Of a stretch of DNA of 64,000 bases, positions 18,404 to 27,061 are shown piece by piece. Each line of letters opens with the position of its first letter. Positions within the stretch are counted from its first letter, which is position 1. The notes below the pieces were generated by a model. That model was not told the DNA's origin, did no database searches, and saw nothing but the letters and a program-made list of their open reading frames with translations. Both the position numbers and the translations under genes were made by a program. The stretch comes from Streptomyces cynarae (GTDB lineage Bacteria; Actinomycetota; Actinomycetes; Streptomycetales; Streptomycetaceae): positions 244,447-308,446 of the forward strand of contig NZ_CP106794.1 of assembly GCF_025642135.1 (NCBI RefSeq). The letters run 5' to 3'.

Positions 18404-18447
18404 AAGGCCCTCGCTCCGCCGGACTCCCCAGCCGGAGCGAGGGCCTT
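18404..18447. terminator. Strong hairpin
   Basis: A 15-bp perfect stem, AAGGCCCTCGCTCCG with its complement, encloses 14 bases. It lies between the divergent membrane-protein and sigma-like genes and could end read-through transcripts in either direction. Confidence 0.65.
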
Positions 18448-18626
18448 CTCGCGTCTGCCGGACGTGGCCTGTCCTACCGCGACGCAGCTCTGAGGAAGAT
18501 TTTTTTGGATCCCTTCTCACACACCTCCTCGCCCGCGGCTGAGAAGTCTGTGCGGTCTCACGATCGGCCCGCAGGGGCAGAGCACGGACTGCGCCTTCCG
18601 ATACCGACGAACAGAGAGGGCCAGGC

Positions 18627-18938
18627 ATGATCGGCGGCGAGAAGAAGCGGAAAGTGCCGCGCCAGCGTGGCCTTGCCCCTGGTGACCTATGCCCTGAAGA
18701 GGTCTTGTGCCCTGAGGCCCAGCGGCAGTGGGAAGCCGGGCTGAGCAAGACACCCGCGCTGCGCAACCTGGTCTGGGCCTACACAAACGCGCAGGGAACG
18801 CACACCGACGACGTCATGTCGAAGGTGATGATGGCGTTCTTTGCGCGGCTCAGGTCAGGTCCCTTGGACGGGGACGTCGAGGCCTACCTCAGGACGATCA
18901 CCAAGCGCCGCGCGTGGAACCACCTCAAAGAACTCTGA
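18627..18938 (+). pseudogene. ECF-type sigma factor, truncated by ISL3 insertion
   Basis: 103 residues from ATG 18627 (GAGGG upstream). The C-terminal half resembles sigma-70 region 2: 'DVMSKVMMAFFARLRSG', then 'DGDVEAYLRTITKRRAWNHL'. The frame ends at TGA 18936-18938, which is supplied by the left end of the ISL3 element (from 18931), so region 4 is absent. No convincing continuation is seen beyond the right end of the element. It could bind core polymerase but not a -35 element, so it is treated as a relic. Confidence 0.6.
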
Positions 18939-20724
18939 TCCTCGGCGTGATGCCCCGCAGGATTGATGACGATCGCAGGCAGGCGGATCAGGCCCGTTGA
19001 CATGGTCATTTGGCGAGCAGGACGCGCTTGCGGAGGAGCTCGAATCCTGCGCGGCCGAACATCTGGCGCTTGAGCATCTTGATCCGGTTGACATGGCCTT
19101 CGACGGCACCGGAGCTCCACGGTTGGGAGAGGCCGGCGACGACGGCGTCAAGGTCGTGTTCGAGGTGGTGGGCGAACCGGTTGAGACTGGGCAGGCCGGT
19201 GGATGCTCTGGCTGATTCGATCCACTCTGGCAGTTGGTCGCCTTGCAGGTCGGTGACCATGTGGGCGAAGGTCCGCACGTGCTTGGCGAGGACGTCCAGT
19301 TCGGGGCAGTTGGCCAGCACGGCCTTGAGCTGGATCTGGTCGCTTTCGACCAGGGCGTCTGGGTGGGTCAGGAGCCAGCGGGTCACGGCGCGGGCCGATG
19401 GCGGCCGGGGTCCGACCGGCTGGGGTTTGCCGCGCAGAGTCCTGCTCACGTAGTTGCGGACGTTGCCGTAGCCGTCCGGGTAGCCCTGCTCTCTGATCTC
19501 CTCCCACAGCTTCCAGGCGTTGGTGCAGCCTTCCTGCCAGCGCAGGTCGAGGTAGGGCTTGTAGGCGTCGAGCTTGGTCGCGCGGCTTTGCCACTGGCCG
19601 GTGAACAGGTCCTCTGGTGTGGCGGCCCGGGAGAAGCGCAGGATCGTGTTGAGTGTCATGCCGAGCTGCCGGGCGACGGACCGCTTGCAGTGGCCGGCCT
19701 TCAGTAGCGCGTGGATGGTGGCGTGCTTGGCGCGGGTGCGTTCGGCGAACCGGTGGCCCGTCGGCCAGGGCGATGACGCGGCCGGCTCCGCCTCCTCCGG
19801 TGGTTCATCAGGCGGTGCTGGTGCGGGGCGCAGGCAACCGCGGTGTCGATAGACGCACTTCTCGGCGGCTTCGCCCAGGTTGTGCCAGAGGTGCCACCGG
19901 TCCGCGATCTGAATGGCCTGTGGGGCGCCACGGGTCGCGCCCTCGGCGAAGAAGGGGGCTCGGTCGCGGCAGACGATCTCGATGCCGGGCCGTTCGGCGA
20001 GCCAGGCCGCCAGCGTGTCCGCCTCCCGGTCCGGCAGGAGATCGATTGGGCGACGTGTCTCGACGTCGACGAGCACAGTTCCGTAGATGCGGCCCTTGCG
20101 CTGGGCGTATTCGTCCACGCCGACCACGCGGGGCTCCGTGACCGGAGGATCGGGCAGCGAGGCGATCAGCCGCAGCAGAGTGTTCCGGCTGACCGGAACC
20201 CCCAACGCGTCCGTCATCCGGGCGCCAGCCCGACCCGCGAGCGCGAGACCGACCGTGACCAACGTGGATCGCAGCCGCTCGGTCCGTCGGCCGAACTGGC
20301 GGGTGAGCCCCGGAACCTGCTCGGCAAAGGTCTTGCGAGGACAGGAGCTCTCCGCACAGACGAACCGCCGAACCCGTAACGACACCACGACGAACTTGCC
20401 CGCCGTCGGCAGATCACGAGGAAACCGCAGATAGGAACCATGTACTCGCCCCGTCCAGCGCCCGCAGCCCGGACAAGCCACCCGCATGGCCGTGCTCCGG
20501 GCCTCGACTTGGACACCCGCGTTGGCCATGTCGACGGACTCCAGGGACACGCCTTGCACTGAGGAGAACAGCAGCTCATGCAGCTGCGGCCGTGCTTCGT
20601 TCACGCCGCAGCACTGTCGACCACGCAGCAGTCCGGCCCGGCGATTTTCGGGCGCTCTCAAGCTCCGTCCCATGAAGACCAACAGTCACGCTCCGTACGC
20701 GACCACAAGAAGTGGACCAGAGCC
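18931..20724 (-). mobile_element. ISL3-family insertion sequence (copy A)
   Basis: An intact ISL3 transposase on the minus strand lies between imperfect terminal repeats: AACTCTGATCC at the left (18931) and, read inward from the right, GGCTCTGGTCC (ending at 20724). No matching 8-bp target duplication is visible, so one flank may have been rearranged after insertion. It truncates a sigma-factor gene. Confidence 0.75.
19006..20604 (-). CDS. ISL3-family transposase, full length
   Basis: 532 residues from GTG 20604 (an upstream ATG frame extends to 20682). The N-terminal zinc ribbon is 'CPGCGRWTGRVHGSYLRF' with 'CAESSCPRKTF'. The catalytic core has 'RVVGVDEYAQRKGRIYGTVL' (first Asp), 'EIVCRDRAPFFAEGA' (second Asp) and 'PWSSGAVEGHVNRIKMLKRQ' (Glu). 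All three acidic residues are present and the C-terminus 'GFELLRKRVLLAK' is complete, so this copy looks functional. Confidence 0.93.
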   Translation of the reverse strand: MNEARPQLHELLFSSVQGVSLESVDMANAGVQVEARSTAMRVACPGCGRWTGRVHGSYLRFPRDLPTAGKFVVVSLRVRRFVCAESSCPRKTFAEQVPGLTRQFGRRTERLRSTLVTVGLALAGRAGARMTDALGVPVSRNTLLRLIASLPDPPVTEPRVVGVDEYAQRKGRIYGTVLVDVETRRPIDLLPDREADTLAAWLAERPGIEIVCRDRAPFFAEGATRGAPQAIQIADRWHLWHNLGEAAEKCVYRHRGCLRPAPAPPDEPPEEAEPAASSPWPTGHRFAERTRAKHATIHALLKAGHCKRSVARQLGMTLNTILRFSRAATPEDLFTGQWQSRATKLDAYKPYLDLRWQEGCTNAWKLWEEIREQGYPDGYGNVRNYVSRTLRGKPQPVGPRPPSARAVTRWLLTHPDALVESDQIQLKAVLANCPELDVLAKHVRTFAHMVTDLQGDQLPEWIESARASTGLPSLNRFAHHLEHDLDAVVAGLSQPWSSGAVEGHVNRIKMLKRQMFGRAGFELLRKRVLLAK

Positions 20725-21130
20725 CATGAAAAGTGACACAGCCACGTTGGACCACCGCGTTGCTAGAGATGGCATGTAAGTAGACCTCCACCGCAGGACG
20801 GCCGATCACGATCGGCGGCCTGGCCGTAGAGGTTCTCGATGCTGTCCCGGTTGTCAGCCTGGCCGCCACGGCAGTGGGCAGCCCGTTCACCGACCGCGAG
20901 CAGAAGTCTCCCGACCAGTGGGCCGGTGCCGCCAGCTGAGGCATCTACGTGCCCGTGCGCCGCGACCTGGTGACCGGATCGTCCTGGCGGAGGCCCGGAT
21001 TGCCCTCCCGCGCCGACGATCCGGCCGTCCTCGTTCCGCTTCAGGTGCACCTTGCGCGCGTGCTGCCCCGGGGTGGGGCACTTTCAATCGGCGAGGCAAC
21101 AATGTCGGTGGCGTGCGGCAGCATCAGGGC
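20725..21130. other. Stretch without a recognisable gene
   Basis: Right flank of ISL3 copy A. A short open frame (20780-20940) reads 'PITIGGLAVEVLDAVPVVSL' but lacks a start site and any known homologue. The stretch is probably decayed sequence. Confidence 0.4.
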
Positions 21131-21350
21131 ATGACGCAGATGAACAGGGATTGGTCGATCGGGAAGCTCAGAGGCTTCCTTGTCACGGCATCGATCTCGT
21201 ACGTGCCGGATCCTCCCGGCGCGATTGGGCGGCTCCAGCTCCGGCGTCCTCAAGCAGCTCGCCACCCTCGTCGGCACCAGCGCACACATCTGTTTGAGCA
21301 GGCCCTCCCGCGCGTGCAGGCATGGTGGACCTGGCGCCTGGACCGGTGAC
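21131..21350 (+). pseudogene. Possible N-terminal relic of a TIGR02391-like gene
   Basis: From ATG 21131 the frame reads 'MTQMNRDWSIGKLRGFLVTA' and then loses protein character. The opening resembles N-termini of Streptomyces TIGR02391 (Abi/Ymh-type) proteins, whose C-terminal block appears separately at 22432-22614. Two unrelated genes lie between. The link is inference and weak. Confidence 0.25.
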
Positions 21351-21762
21351 CGCCGCGGTCGAGCCCGCCGCGCGCACGGAACTGACCGACACCCTCCCCG
21401 CGCTGGCCGCCAGCGGGGGGCCTCCCCGACGAGTGGATCCTCCAGAGTTCCGCGACCTGCTGCGCGCCAGCGGCCAATTGCGCCCGGACGCCACCACCTT
21501 CGCCTACCGCACCCGCACCGTCGGCACTCACACCGAGCAGGTCCTGCTCCTCCTCAAAGACTGGATCATGACCCTCGGCCCCCACGACCAGATGCCCCGC
21601 TTCCGGGAAGTCGACATCCGCACGTTTCTACGCACCGGCCTGGACGACCCGCAGCAGACCCCGCTGGCGGAGGAGATCATCAACCGCGCCGCAAGGGGCG
21701 GGCACGCCCAGTTCCGAGTGCTGCTGCGCGAAGCTGAGGTCGGGGAGAAGGACGCGCCCTGA
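21322..21762 (+). CDS. Hypothetical protein
   Basis: 146 residues, soluble. The second half has regular character: 'QVLLLLKDWIMTLGPHDQ', 'FREVDIRTFLRTGLDDP' and 'INRAARGGHAQFRVLLREAE'. I do not recognise the family. Start 21322 (ATG) is uncertain because the preceding frame may be a relic of the same or another gene. Confidence 0.45.
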   Translation: MVDLAPGPVTAAVEPAARTELTDTLPALAASGGPPRRVDPPEFRDLLRASGQLRPDATTFAYRTRTVGTHTEQVLLLLKDWIMTLGPHDQMPRFREVDIRTFLRTGLDDPQQTPLAEEIINRAARGGHAQFRVLLREAEVGEKDAP

Positions 21763-21868
21763 CCCCGCTGCCCCTGTCGCGCGACGCAGAAGGACGCTCC
21801 TGGCTCGGGGCTCGTTCACGGCGTGGTACGGCGTCGCCGGTCCCGGTCGTGCAGCGGGTTGCGTGCGG

Positions 21869-22363
21869 TCATGCCGGGGTGGGATGCCAGGCGTGGACGC
21901 GGACGGGGTCGAGGTGCAGTTCGTTGGGGCCCATGCAGTCGGCGGCCCAGGTGGCCAGGCGTGAGCCGCAGGCGCAGGCCAGGTTGGGGCCGGCTGCGCC
22001 GGTGGGGCCGCAGCAGCCGGTCTGGTTGTCCCCGCAGGTGAATGGAGCGAGGCGGGGGAGGACGTCGTCGGGGTGAACGACGACCGTGTTGCGCGGACCC
22101 GTGGAGACGGTGGACCCGGTGTCGGGCCAAAGCAGTTCACGGCCCGTGCTGCGGGCGTGCTGGCGGGGTGCGGTGGCCGGGACGAAGGGCGCGCCCCACG
22201 GGTCGGGGTCGATGGCATAGTGCCCGCGCGGGACGGTGGAGCGGGCCAGCCCAGTCTTCTTGTCCCGGCCGTTGTCCGGATCGTCGACGTCCGGGACGGC
22301 GGGCAGGGCCGCCAGGTCCCCGGTGAGCGCGGTGCCGCACTTGGTGCAGAAGAAGACGGTCAC
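21869..22363 (-). CDS. Cysteine-rich zinc-ribbon-like protein
   Basis: 164 residues. The N-terminal 'MTVFFCTKCGTALTGDL' is half a zinc ribbon; further cysteines occur in 'FTCGDNQTGCCGPTGAAG' and 'NLACACGSRLATWAADC', enough for one or two zinc sites. Proteins of this kind are common in Streptomyces and uncharacterised. It is divergent from the 22432 fragment. Confidence 0.7.
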   Translation of the reverse strand: MTVFFCTKCGTALTGDLAALPAVPDVDDPDNGRDKKTGLARSTVPRGHYAIDPDPWGAPFVPATAPRQHARSTGRELLWPDTGSTVSTGPRNTVVVHPDDVLPRLAPFTCGDNQTGCCGPTGAAGPNLACACGSRLATWAADCMGPNELHLDPVRVHAWHPTPA

Positions 22364-22431
22364 AACACGGGTTCTACCGTGGGCCAGGCCGGCCCGGCAC
22401 GCGGATTGCGCTCCCGTTACCCGCTCAGCCG

Positions 22432-22614
22432 TTGGCCAAGGCCCTCAACAACCTTGCGACTGGGCTGAACCTCACGGTCAGGAACGTCGCGGCTCACACT
22501 CGCGATGAACTGACCGAACAGGAGGGCATGGAGCGGCTGGCGGCCTACAGTTACTTGGCCCGCCTGCTCGACCAGTGCGAGATCCGGCGCGCAGAGGAGC
22601 CCGAAGGCACGTGA
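22432..22614 (+). pseudogene. C-terminal fragment of TIGR02391/Abi-like protein
   Basis: About 60 residues: 'LNLTVRNVAAHTRDELTEQE' and 'GMERLAAYSYLARLLDQCEI'. The 'RN..AH...E....ALE.LA..S.LARLLD.C' pattern is that of the C-terminal end of TIGR02391 (Ymh/abortive-infection-like) proteins. A TTG could serve as start, but the family's body is missing, so a relic is more likely. Confidence 0.45.
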
Positions 22615-22685
22615 GCCGTTTCCGTCAGTCGATCCGCTCCGTAGAGCGGCTGAAGCCGTTCCGGCCCGGCTCCTAAGCTCTCGGC

Positions 22686-23153
22686 ATGACGATGACACCG
22701 GTTGAACTCGAGGCGCAGAAGGACACGCTGGAGCTCCTCAACAACGAGGCGACCTCGCGCTTGACGCGCCAGTCGGATTCACTGGCGAAGATCGACACCA
22801 AGGCGGTGTTCCTGATCGGTTTCGCGGCAACGGCCGCCCAGTTCTTGGCGACGCACAAGCACCATGACGTCCTGGCCTACTGTGCCTTCGCCGCGTACGC
22901 CATCGCCCTGTTCACGGGAGTGCTGACGATCCGCGTGGCGGAGCACAAGGAACTGGAGCCTCGGCGGATGATCACTGATCACGTCCACTTGCCCAAGAGC
23001 CAGGTTCTGGCCGCACTAGCGGCGTCCCGGGCGTCGATCTTCGAGGTGAACGAGCGACGCCAGAAGCTGAAGGCCCGATACTGGGGGGTCAGTCTGTGGT
23101 CGCTGGTTGCGGGGCTTGGCCTGTCGACTGTCGCACTCCTGCTGCACACTTGA
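22686..23153 (+). CDS. Integral membrane protein, SLATT/PycTM-effector-like
   Basis: 155 residues with three or four hydrophobic helices: 'AVFLIGFAATAAQFL' (about residues 40-54), 'VLAYCAFAAYAIALFTGVLT' (about 62-81) and the C-terminal 'SLWSLVAGLGLSTVALLLH'. An N-terminal helical stretch ends 'SDSLAKIDTKAVFLIG', a DTKA-next-to-TM arrangement seen in SLATT and Pycsar-type membrane effectors. No nucleotide cyclase or TIR is adjacent, so an effector role is inference. A small gene follows after five bases. Start ATG 22686; 22692 is also possible. Confidence 0.65.
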   Translation: MTMTPVELEAQKDTLELLNNEATSRLTRQSDSLAKIDTKAVFLIGFAATAAQFLATHKHHDVLAYCAFAAYAIALFTGVLTIRVAEHKELEPRRMITDHVHLPKSQVLAALAASRASIFEVNERRQKLKARYWGVSLWSLVAGLGLSTVALLLHT

Positions 23154-23158
23154 GCCCC

Positions 23159-23353
23159 ATGAGCAACGGACAGAACCAGGGGAACGGCCAGTCCGCTCCC
23201 GCGCCGGCCTCTCCAGCCGCGGCACCGGCGCCCCAGCCGGACTTCGTCGACACCTTCACCAACACGGCGATGATCGGTTCCGACAAAAAGAGCGACACCA
23301 ACCCCACGCTCAACAAGGCAGTGCGGCCGCAGGGGAACACCGAGACCCGCTGA
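23159..23353 (+). CDS. Small disordered protein partnered with membrane protein
   Basis: 64 residues starting five bases after the membrane protein gene. The first half is Gln/Ala/Pro rich and disordered; the second half, 'PDFVDTFTNTAMIGSDKKSD', looks structured. No known family. The close spacing suggests co-translation with the membrane protein. Confidence 0.5.
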   Translation: MSNGQNQGNGQSAPAPASPAAAPAPQPDFVDTFTNTAMIGSDKKSDTNPTLNKAVRPQGNTETR

Positions 23354-23463
23354 AATACCGCCTCTACAGCCATCGAGCCCGGCCCTCCTGTCGGAGGATC
23401 GGGCCAGAGGTGAGACACTGGGACTCCCGCAGGAACTGGCCAGGAAGCGGTCCGGGCGGGTCA

Positions 23464-24354
23464 TCAGCGCCGGTGGCGCCAGTGCTGGTGCGCCTTCAAG
23501 ACCTCGTAGCTCCACGCGGTGCGCTGCTGGGAAGCCGAGTGGCCCGTAAGGAGGCCGAGCTGTTCGGCGATCGCCGGGAACCGGGGGTGCATCTGTCGGT
23601 CGCCGACCGTGACCAGCGCCGACAGCAGCGGTTCGCCTTCCTGACGGTCCTCGTCCACTAGCCAGAGGATCACGCTTTCATCGTCGCGGTGGAGGCGGGC
23701 CAGCCCCGGCAGGCGCTTGCGGATCGCAGGCCAGCTGGTGGTGGCACCGGCGCGGGCAGTCTGCTCAAGCAGCGGCCGTAGTTCGGTCGCGATCTCCCAC
23801 AACTGCCCGGCCTCCAACAGCGCCGGCTGCGCCGTACGCGAGGACGGCCGCGAACCAACGACCGCAGGCGCGGCCTGCGTGCCCGGGCGGCGCGCGGGCG
23901 TGGTCACCGCTGGAAGTTCGGGGTTGGCATCTGAGGACCACACTGCCGCCGGAGGCGTCGGAGCGGGCCCCGCCGCCCGCCGGGGCCGGGGAGCCACGTG
24001 CCGCTCCGGACGCGGTGGGGCCTTCGGCGATGGGCTTGCTGTCTGGCGCCGTTCCTCCTCCTGCCAGCGACGGGAGCCCAGGATGTCCTTGTACGACGCC
24101 AGCTGTGCGCGCTGCTCCCTGGTCTCGCTCGGCGGCGCCTGCGCTGCCTGCTGCCAGGCCAGGGCATATAGGTCGGCCGCCTCCGCCACCCTGTGGTTGT
24201 CGATGGCCCGCTGCAGCTCGGTCAGAGTGTGGTTCAGCGTGCGGCGGACCGTGGCTATTTCCATGGCCGTGCGCACCGGGCGGCCTGTGGTCCGGCGCCG
24301 AAAGTCCATCTGCCACGCAGAGCCGCCACTGAGCCGTACCCGAGCCTTCGACAA
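23464..24354 (-). CDS. Hypothetical protein with disordered middle
   Basis: 296 residues when started at TTG 24354, which follows GAGAGGGGA at good distance; ATG 24309 and 24264 are alternatives, and a longer frame to 24720 has no ribosome-binding site. The N-terminal region 'TAMEIATVRRTLNHTLTELQ' is helical. A Pro/Ala-rich linker (about residues 95-180) joins a C-terminal domain: 'LWEIATELRPLLEQTARAG', 'LARLHRDDESVILWLVDED' and 'SYEVLKAHQHWRHRR'. I do not recognise the family; similar proteins are scattered in Streptomyces accessory DNA. Confidence 0.6.
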   Translation of the reverse strand: MSKARVRLSGGSAWQMDFRRRTTGRPVRTAMEIATVRRTLNHTLTELQRAIDNHRVAEAADLYALAWQQAAQAPPSETREQRAQLASYKDILGSRRWQEEERRQTASPSPKAPPRPERHVAPRPRRAAGPAPTPPAAVWSSDANPELPAVTTPARRPGTQAAPAVVGSRPSSRTAQPALLEAGQLWEIATELRPLLEQTARAGATTSWPAIRKRLPGLARLHRDDESVILWLVDEDRQEGEPLLSALVTVGDRQMHPRFPAIAEQLGLLTGHSASQQRTAWSYEVLKAHQHWRHRR

Positions 24355-24728
24355 CAGCGTTCCCCTCTCAAACCGGCCGTGAGCCACCGGCGCCCCACGG
24401 CGTAAAGCCAACATCGGGCACGGCCGGGCGCGGCACAAGGGCACCGGACAACGCACGACTTCATCCGAGATGCGCCAGCGGCCACGATCACGGTCAGGCC
24501 TTCTGCGCCAAAGGAGCCGACGGCATCGGCGTGACCCCGCCTCAACAGGGCCTCTTCTACCACTTGGTTGCCTCGGGCGCCGGGGATTGGCTTGCATCGG
24601 CGAATGTTCCGGGCGACTGGCGACGGAACGCGAGGCTGTGGCCCCAGCGACCTGCGGGAAGTGTCGTTTTGCCGGGGATTGACGGCATTCGTTTTTCGCA
24701 CAGCGTGTCGCTAGGGTCACGCTCAGGC
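24355..24728. other. Upstream region without a recognisable gene
   Basis: Intergenic DNA between divergent genes. A plus-strand GTG frame from 24531 encodes 'LFYHLVASGAGDWLASANVP' but has no recognised homologue and runs into the hairpin at 24729, so I do not call it. Confidence 0.4.
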
Positions 24729-24779
24729 GCGCGCAGGTCCTCGCACGGTCGCCAAACCTACATCCGAGGGCCTGCGCGC
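24729..24779 (+). promoter_or_regulatory. Long hairpin in leader of small membrane protein gene
   Basis: 15-bp arms (GCGCGCAGGTCCTCG and its complement with one wobble pair) enclose 21 bases. The hairpin ends 30 bases before the start codon at 24810. It may be an upstream terminator or an attenuator in the leader. Confidence 0.5.
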
Positions 24780-24809
24780 GTTCCCTAACAACAACTCCAA
24801 GGAGATGCG

Positions 24810-25097
24810 ATGTCTCGATCCCCTCGGCGCCGTGGCGCCAAACCGGCAGCTGCCCGTCCGGCGCCTGGAAGGCAGGCTAACAGGGGCGACAAAATTCGTG
24901 CCGTTGTTGCCTCTGCGGGAAAGGCAAGGTTCGTTGCGTTCCTAGCGGTTCCTGCCCTGGCCATTGTGCTCATCAGTGGTGCATCGCTCGGCGCCCGGGC
25001 CAGGGCCGATCTGGTCGGGCAGGTGCTGGGCAGCGTGCTCGCCGCAGTGGTGACGGCCGTGCTGAGCAGCAACAGGCGGCGTAAGCGGCACAGCTAG
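24810..25097 (+). CDS. Small basic membrane protein
   Basis: 95 residues, ATG behind AAGGAG. A very basic N-terminus ('MSRSPRRRGAKPAAARPAPG') precedes two hydrophobic segments, 'FVAFLAVPALAIVLISGASL' (about 41-60) and 'LVGQVLGSVLAAVVTAVLSS' (about 68-87), and a short basic tail. No family recognised. Both ends are probably cytoplasmic. Confidence 0.6.
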   Translation: MSRSPRRRGAKPAAARPAPGRQANRGDKIRAVVASAGKARFVAFLAVPALAIVLISGASLGARARADLVGQVLGSVLAAVVTAVLSSNRRRKRHS

Positions 25098-25268
25098 CCG
25101 CGCGGTGGGCGGGCCGCTGCGACAGCGCCCCGCCCACCGAAAGGGTGTTCCCAAGCAGTTGACGAAACCCCGCCCGGCCCGGATCCGGGGACGAAATACC
25201 CGGGCATCAACGACCGGTCGGGTCACAAAAAGTAGCGAACGAGTCCTTGACCCAAAGGAAGAATCTCC

Positions 25269-26618
25269 GTGGACCGCTGCGCCTTCTGTCACGCTCCCTT
25301 CCCACTGGCCGGCCCCAGGGTCGGACGTCCTCAGAAGTACTGCTCCGCCGCATGCCGCCGGTCGGCTCACCGAGCATCACGCCGCCAGGCCGACGCTCTA
25401 ACCGCGCCGCAGGTGCACCGCCCTCGCCTGACTCGCACAACGGCGTCTGCCGCGCCGAACGCGGCTCTGCCGCCCCGCACCACCCCCGGCCGTCTGGACG
25501 AGATCCTCGGAGAAATCATCCGCGACCTCCAGGACGACGGCAGGGTACTGCTGCGACAGCTGGGAGACGACGACACCGAACAGATCCTGGAACAGGTCCA
25601 GCAGATGCGCACCCGGCTGGACTGCCTGACCGCGGGCCTGGTCGGGCGGGCACGGCTGCGCCAGGGCACCTGGGCCCGTATCGGCCTGGCGCTGAGCGTC
25701 AGCGAGGACACCGCCCGGCACCGGTACACCGACGACTACATCGTGCGCCGCCTGAAACAGGTGGGACACCTGCCATCCGTGCCCACCTCGCTGCGCGCCC
25801 TGTATGAGGAGCCGGCCCGGCACGTCGCCGCCGGCCCGGCGGACACGGGCGAGGAAATCCCCGACGAGGTCGAGGCCGTCGGCGCGGCCTACAACCGCCT
25901 GGCCCCCGTGCTGTCCATGCTCGCCCGCGCCTCGGAACTCCCGCTGCACGAACTGGCCCGCCAATCACGCTGCTCCGCCTCGTACCTCAGCCGCATGCTC
26001 AGCGGGCACCGGGTGCCCTCCTGGAAGATCACCGAACGGTTCGCGCGGGCCTGCGGCGCCGACCCGGTCGTGCTGCGCAAAGTGTGGGAGACCGAGCAAC
26101 TGCGCCGGCGCCAGCCCCGCCGGCCGACTGCGGACCAGCACGAGATCGACTCGCTGGACGGCATCAGCACCCAGGCACAGGCACTCCAGCGCCTCATGGC
26201 CGCCCTGCGGACCCTCCACGTGCGAGCGGGACAGCCCACCGCCCAGCAGATCTGCATCACCTCACGCTGGCGACTCCAGGCGGCAGAGGTCACCGACGTG
26301 CTCGACGGCGCCGCCATGTGTGACTGGCCGACATTGTTTCAACTGGTGCAGGCCATGGGCGGATCCGTCGACTACTTCCGCCCCCTGTGGCAGGCCGCAA
26401 CCGAGTACCGCGATCAACCAACCGAACCGCCACCCACGGCGACCACAGTGGACCAGCCGTCCGCTGACGCACGGCCTGCAGGACCAGCGGACAACGCACA
26501 CCACCTGATCAGCCAGTTCCGCGACGTCCTAGGCAGCGCACCCGCCCTCGACCTCGGGCAGCGAGAAGCCATCCGACGCCGGATCGCACAGCGCGCCGAG
26601 CGCCAGGGCCACAGCTGA
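25269..26618 (+). CDS. Zinc-finger/XRE-type DNA-binding regulator
   Basis: 449 residues, GTG behind AAGGAAG. An N-terminal zinc-binding motif ('CAFCHAPFPL' with 'KYCSAACRRSAHRASRR') is followed by a helical linker ('DRVL'-type, residues 75-130). A first helix-turn-helix-like part is 'IGLALSVSEDTARHRYTDDY'; a clear XRE-type helix-turn-helix is 'LHELARQSRCSASYLSRML' with 'SGHRVPSWKITERFARACGA' (about residues 225-265). A third helical region follows. Such proteins occur on Streptomyces plasmids as regulators. Its target is unknown; it stands alone. Confidence 0.75.
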   Translation: MDRCAFCHAPFPLAGPRVGRPQKYCSAACRRSAHRASRRQADALTAPQVHRPRLTRTTASAAPNAALPPRTTPGRLDEILGEIIRDLQDDGRVLLRQLGDDDTEQILEQVQQMRTRLDCLTAGLVGRARLRQGTWARIGLALSVSEDTARHRYTDDYIVRRLKQVGHLPSVPTSLRALYEEPARHVAAGPADTGEEIPDEVEAVGAAYNRLAPVLSMLARASELPLHELARQSRCSASYLSRMLSGHRVPSWKITERFARACGADPVVLRKVWETEQLRRRQPRRPTADQHEIDSLDGISTQAQALQRLMAALRTLHVRAGQPTAQQICITSRWRLQAAEVTDVLDGAAMCDWPTLFQLVQAMGGSVDYFRPLWQAATEYRDQPTEPPPTATTVDQPSADARPAGPADNAHHLISQFRDVLGSAPALDLGQREAIRRRIAQRAERQGHS

Positions 26619-27018
26619 AACACGGAGGAGCGGTAGCTGGCACCTACTCGCCCCAAAAACATCGGTGACGCTCATGAGGCGATACCGGGGCACACGGACC
26701 CGGCACGGTCCGTAGGGGTGTCCGGCGTCCGGCGGCTTCGAGCACCCTCGGTGCCACCGTCGACGGGTCGCCGCCGGCCACCCACCGGAAGCGCAGCGCG
26801 CGGCCTACCGCCTGGGACCGCTCCGCGAGGTGCTCGCGTGAGCAGCCGACCAGCATGTACTTGCGACGGCACTTCACCTGGAAGTCTCCGCAAGGCCGCG
26901 CCTTCTTTCCGGGGATGCCCACGCAGCTGGGGTATGACCACAACCCTGCCGCCCGGCCCTGCCCTCCCGTTTCGGAATTACGTGGTGACGGCCCGGTGAC
27001 CCCGTTTAGCGTGATCTA
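26619..27018. other. Intergenic stretch, no gene called
   Basis: A minus-strand frame (26644-26943) with a few cysteines ('GDFQVKCRRKYMLVGCSREH') is the only candidate. It has no ribosome-binding site and no recognised homologue, so it is left uncalled. Confidence 0.4.
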
Positions 27019-27034
27019 GCTGACGGTCGTCAGC
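27019..27034. promoter_or_regulatory. Palindrome upstream of AlbA_2 gene
   Basis: GCTGACGGTCGTCAGC has perfect 7-bp arms around a 2-base centre and lies 27 bases upstream of the ATG at 27062. It fits a dimeric repressor site, possibly for the gene's own product. Confidence 0.45.
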
Positions 27035-27061
27035 AGCATGTGCGAACACCCTGGAGCACCG

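Noticed and set aside
18300..18460. Possible tRNA or small RNA before the hairpin at 18404
   Set aside because: No cloverleaf or T-loop GTTCRA sequence could be traced; only the hairpin itself is supported.
26644..26943. Minus-strand frame with several cysteines
   Set aside because: No ribosome-binding site or recognised motif; cysteine spacing does not make a zinc site. Left as intergenic.
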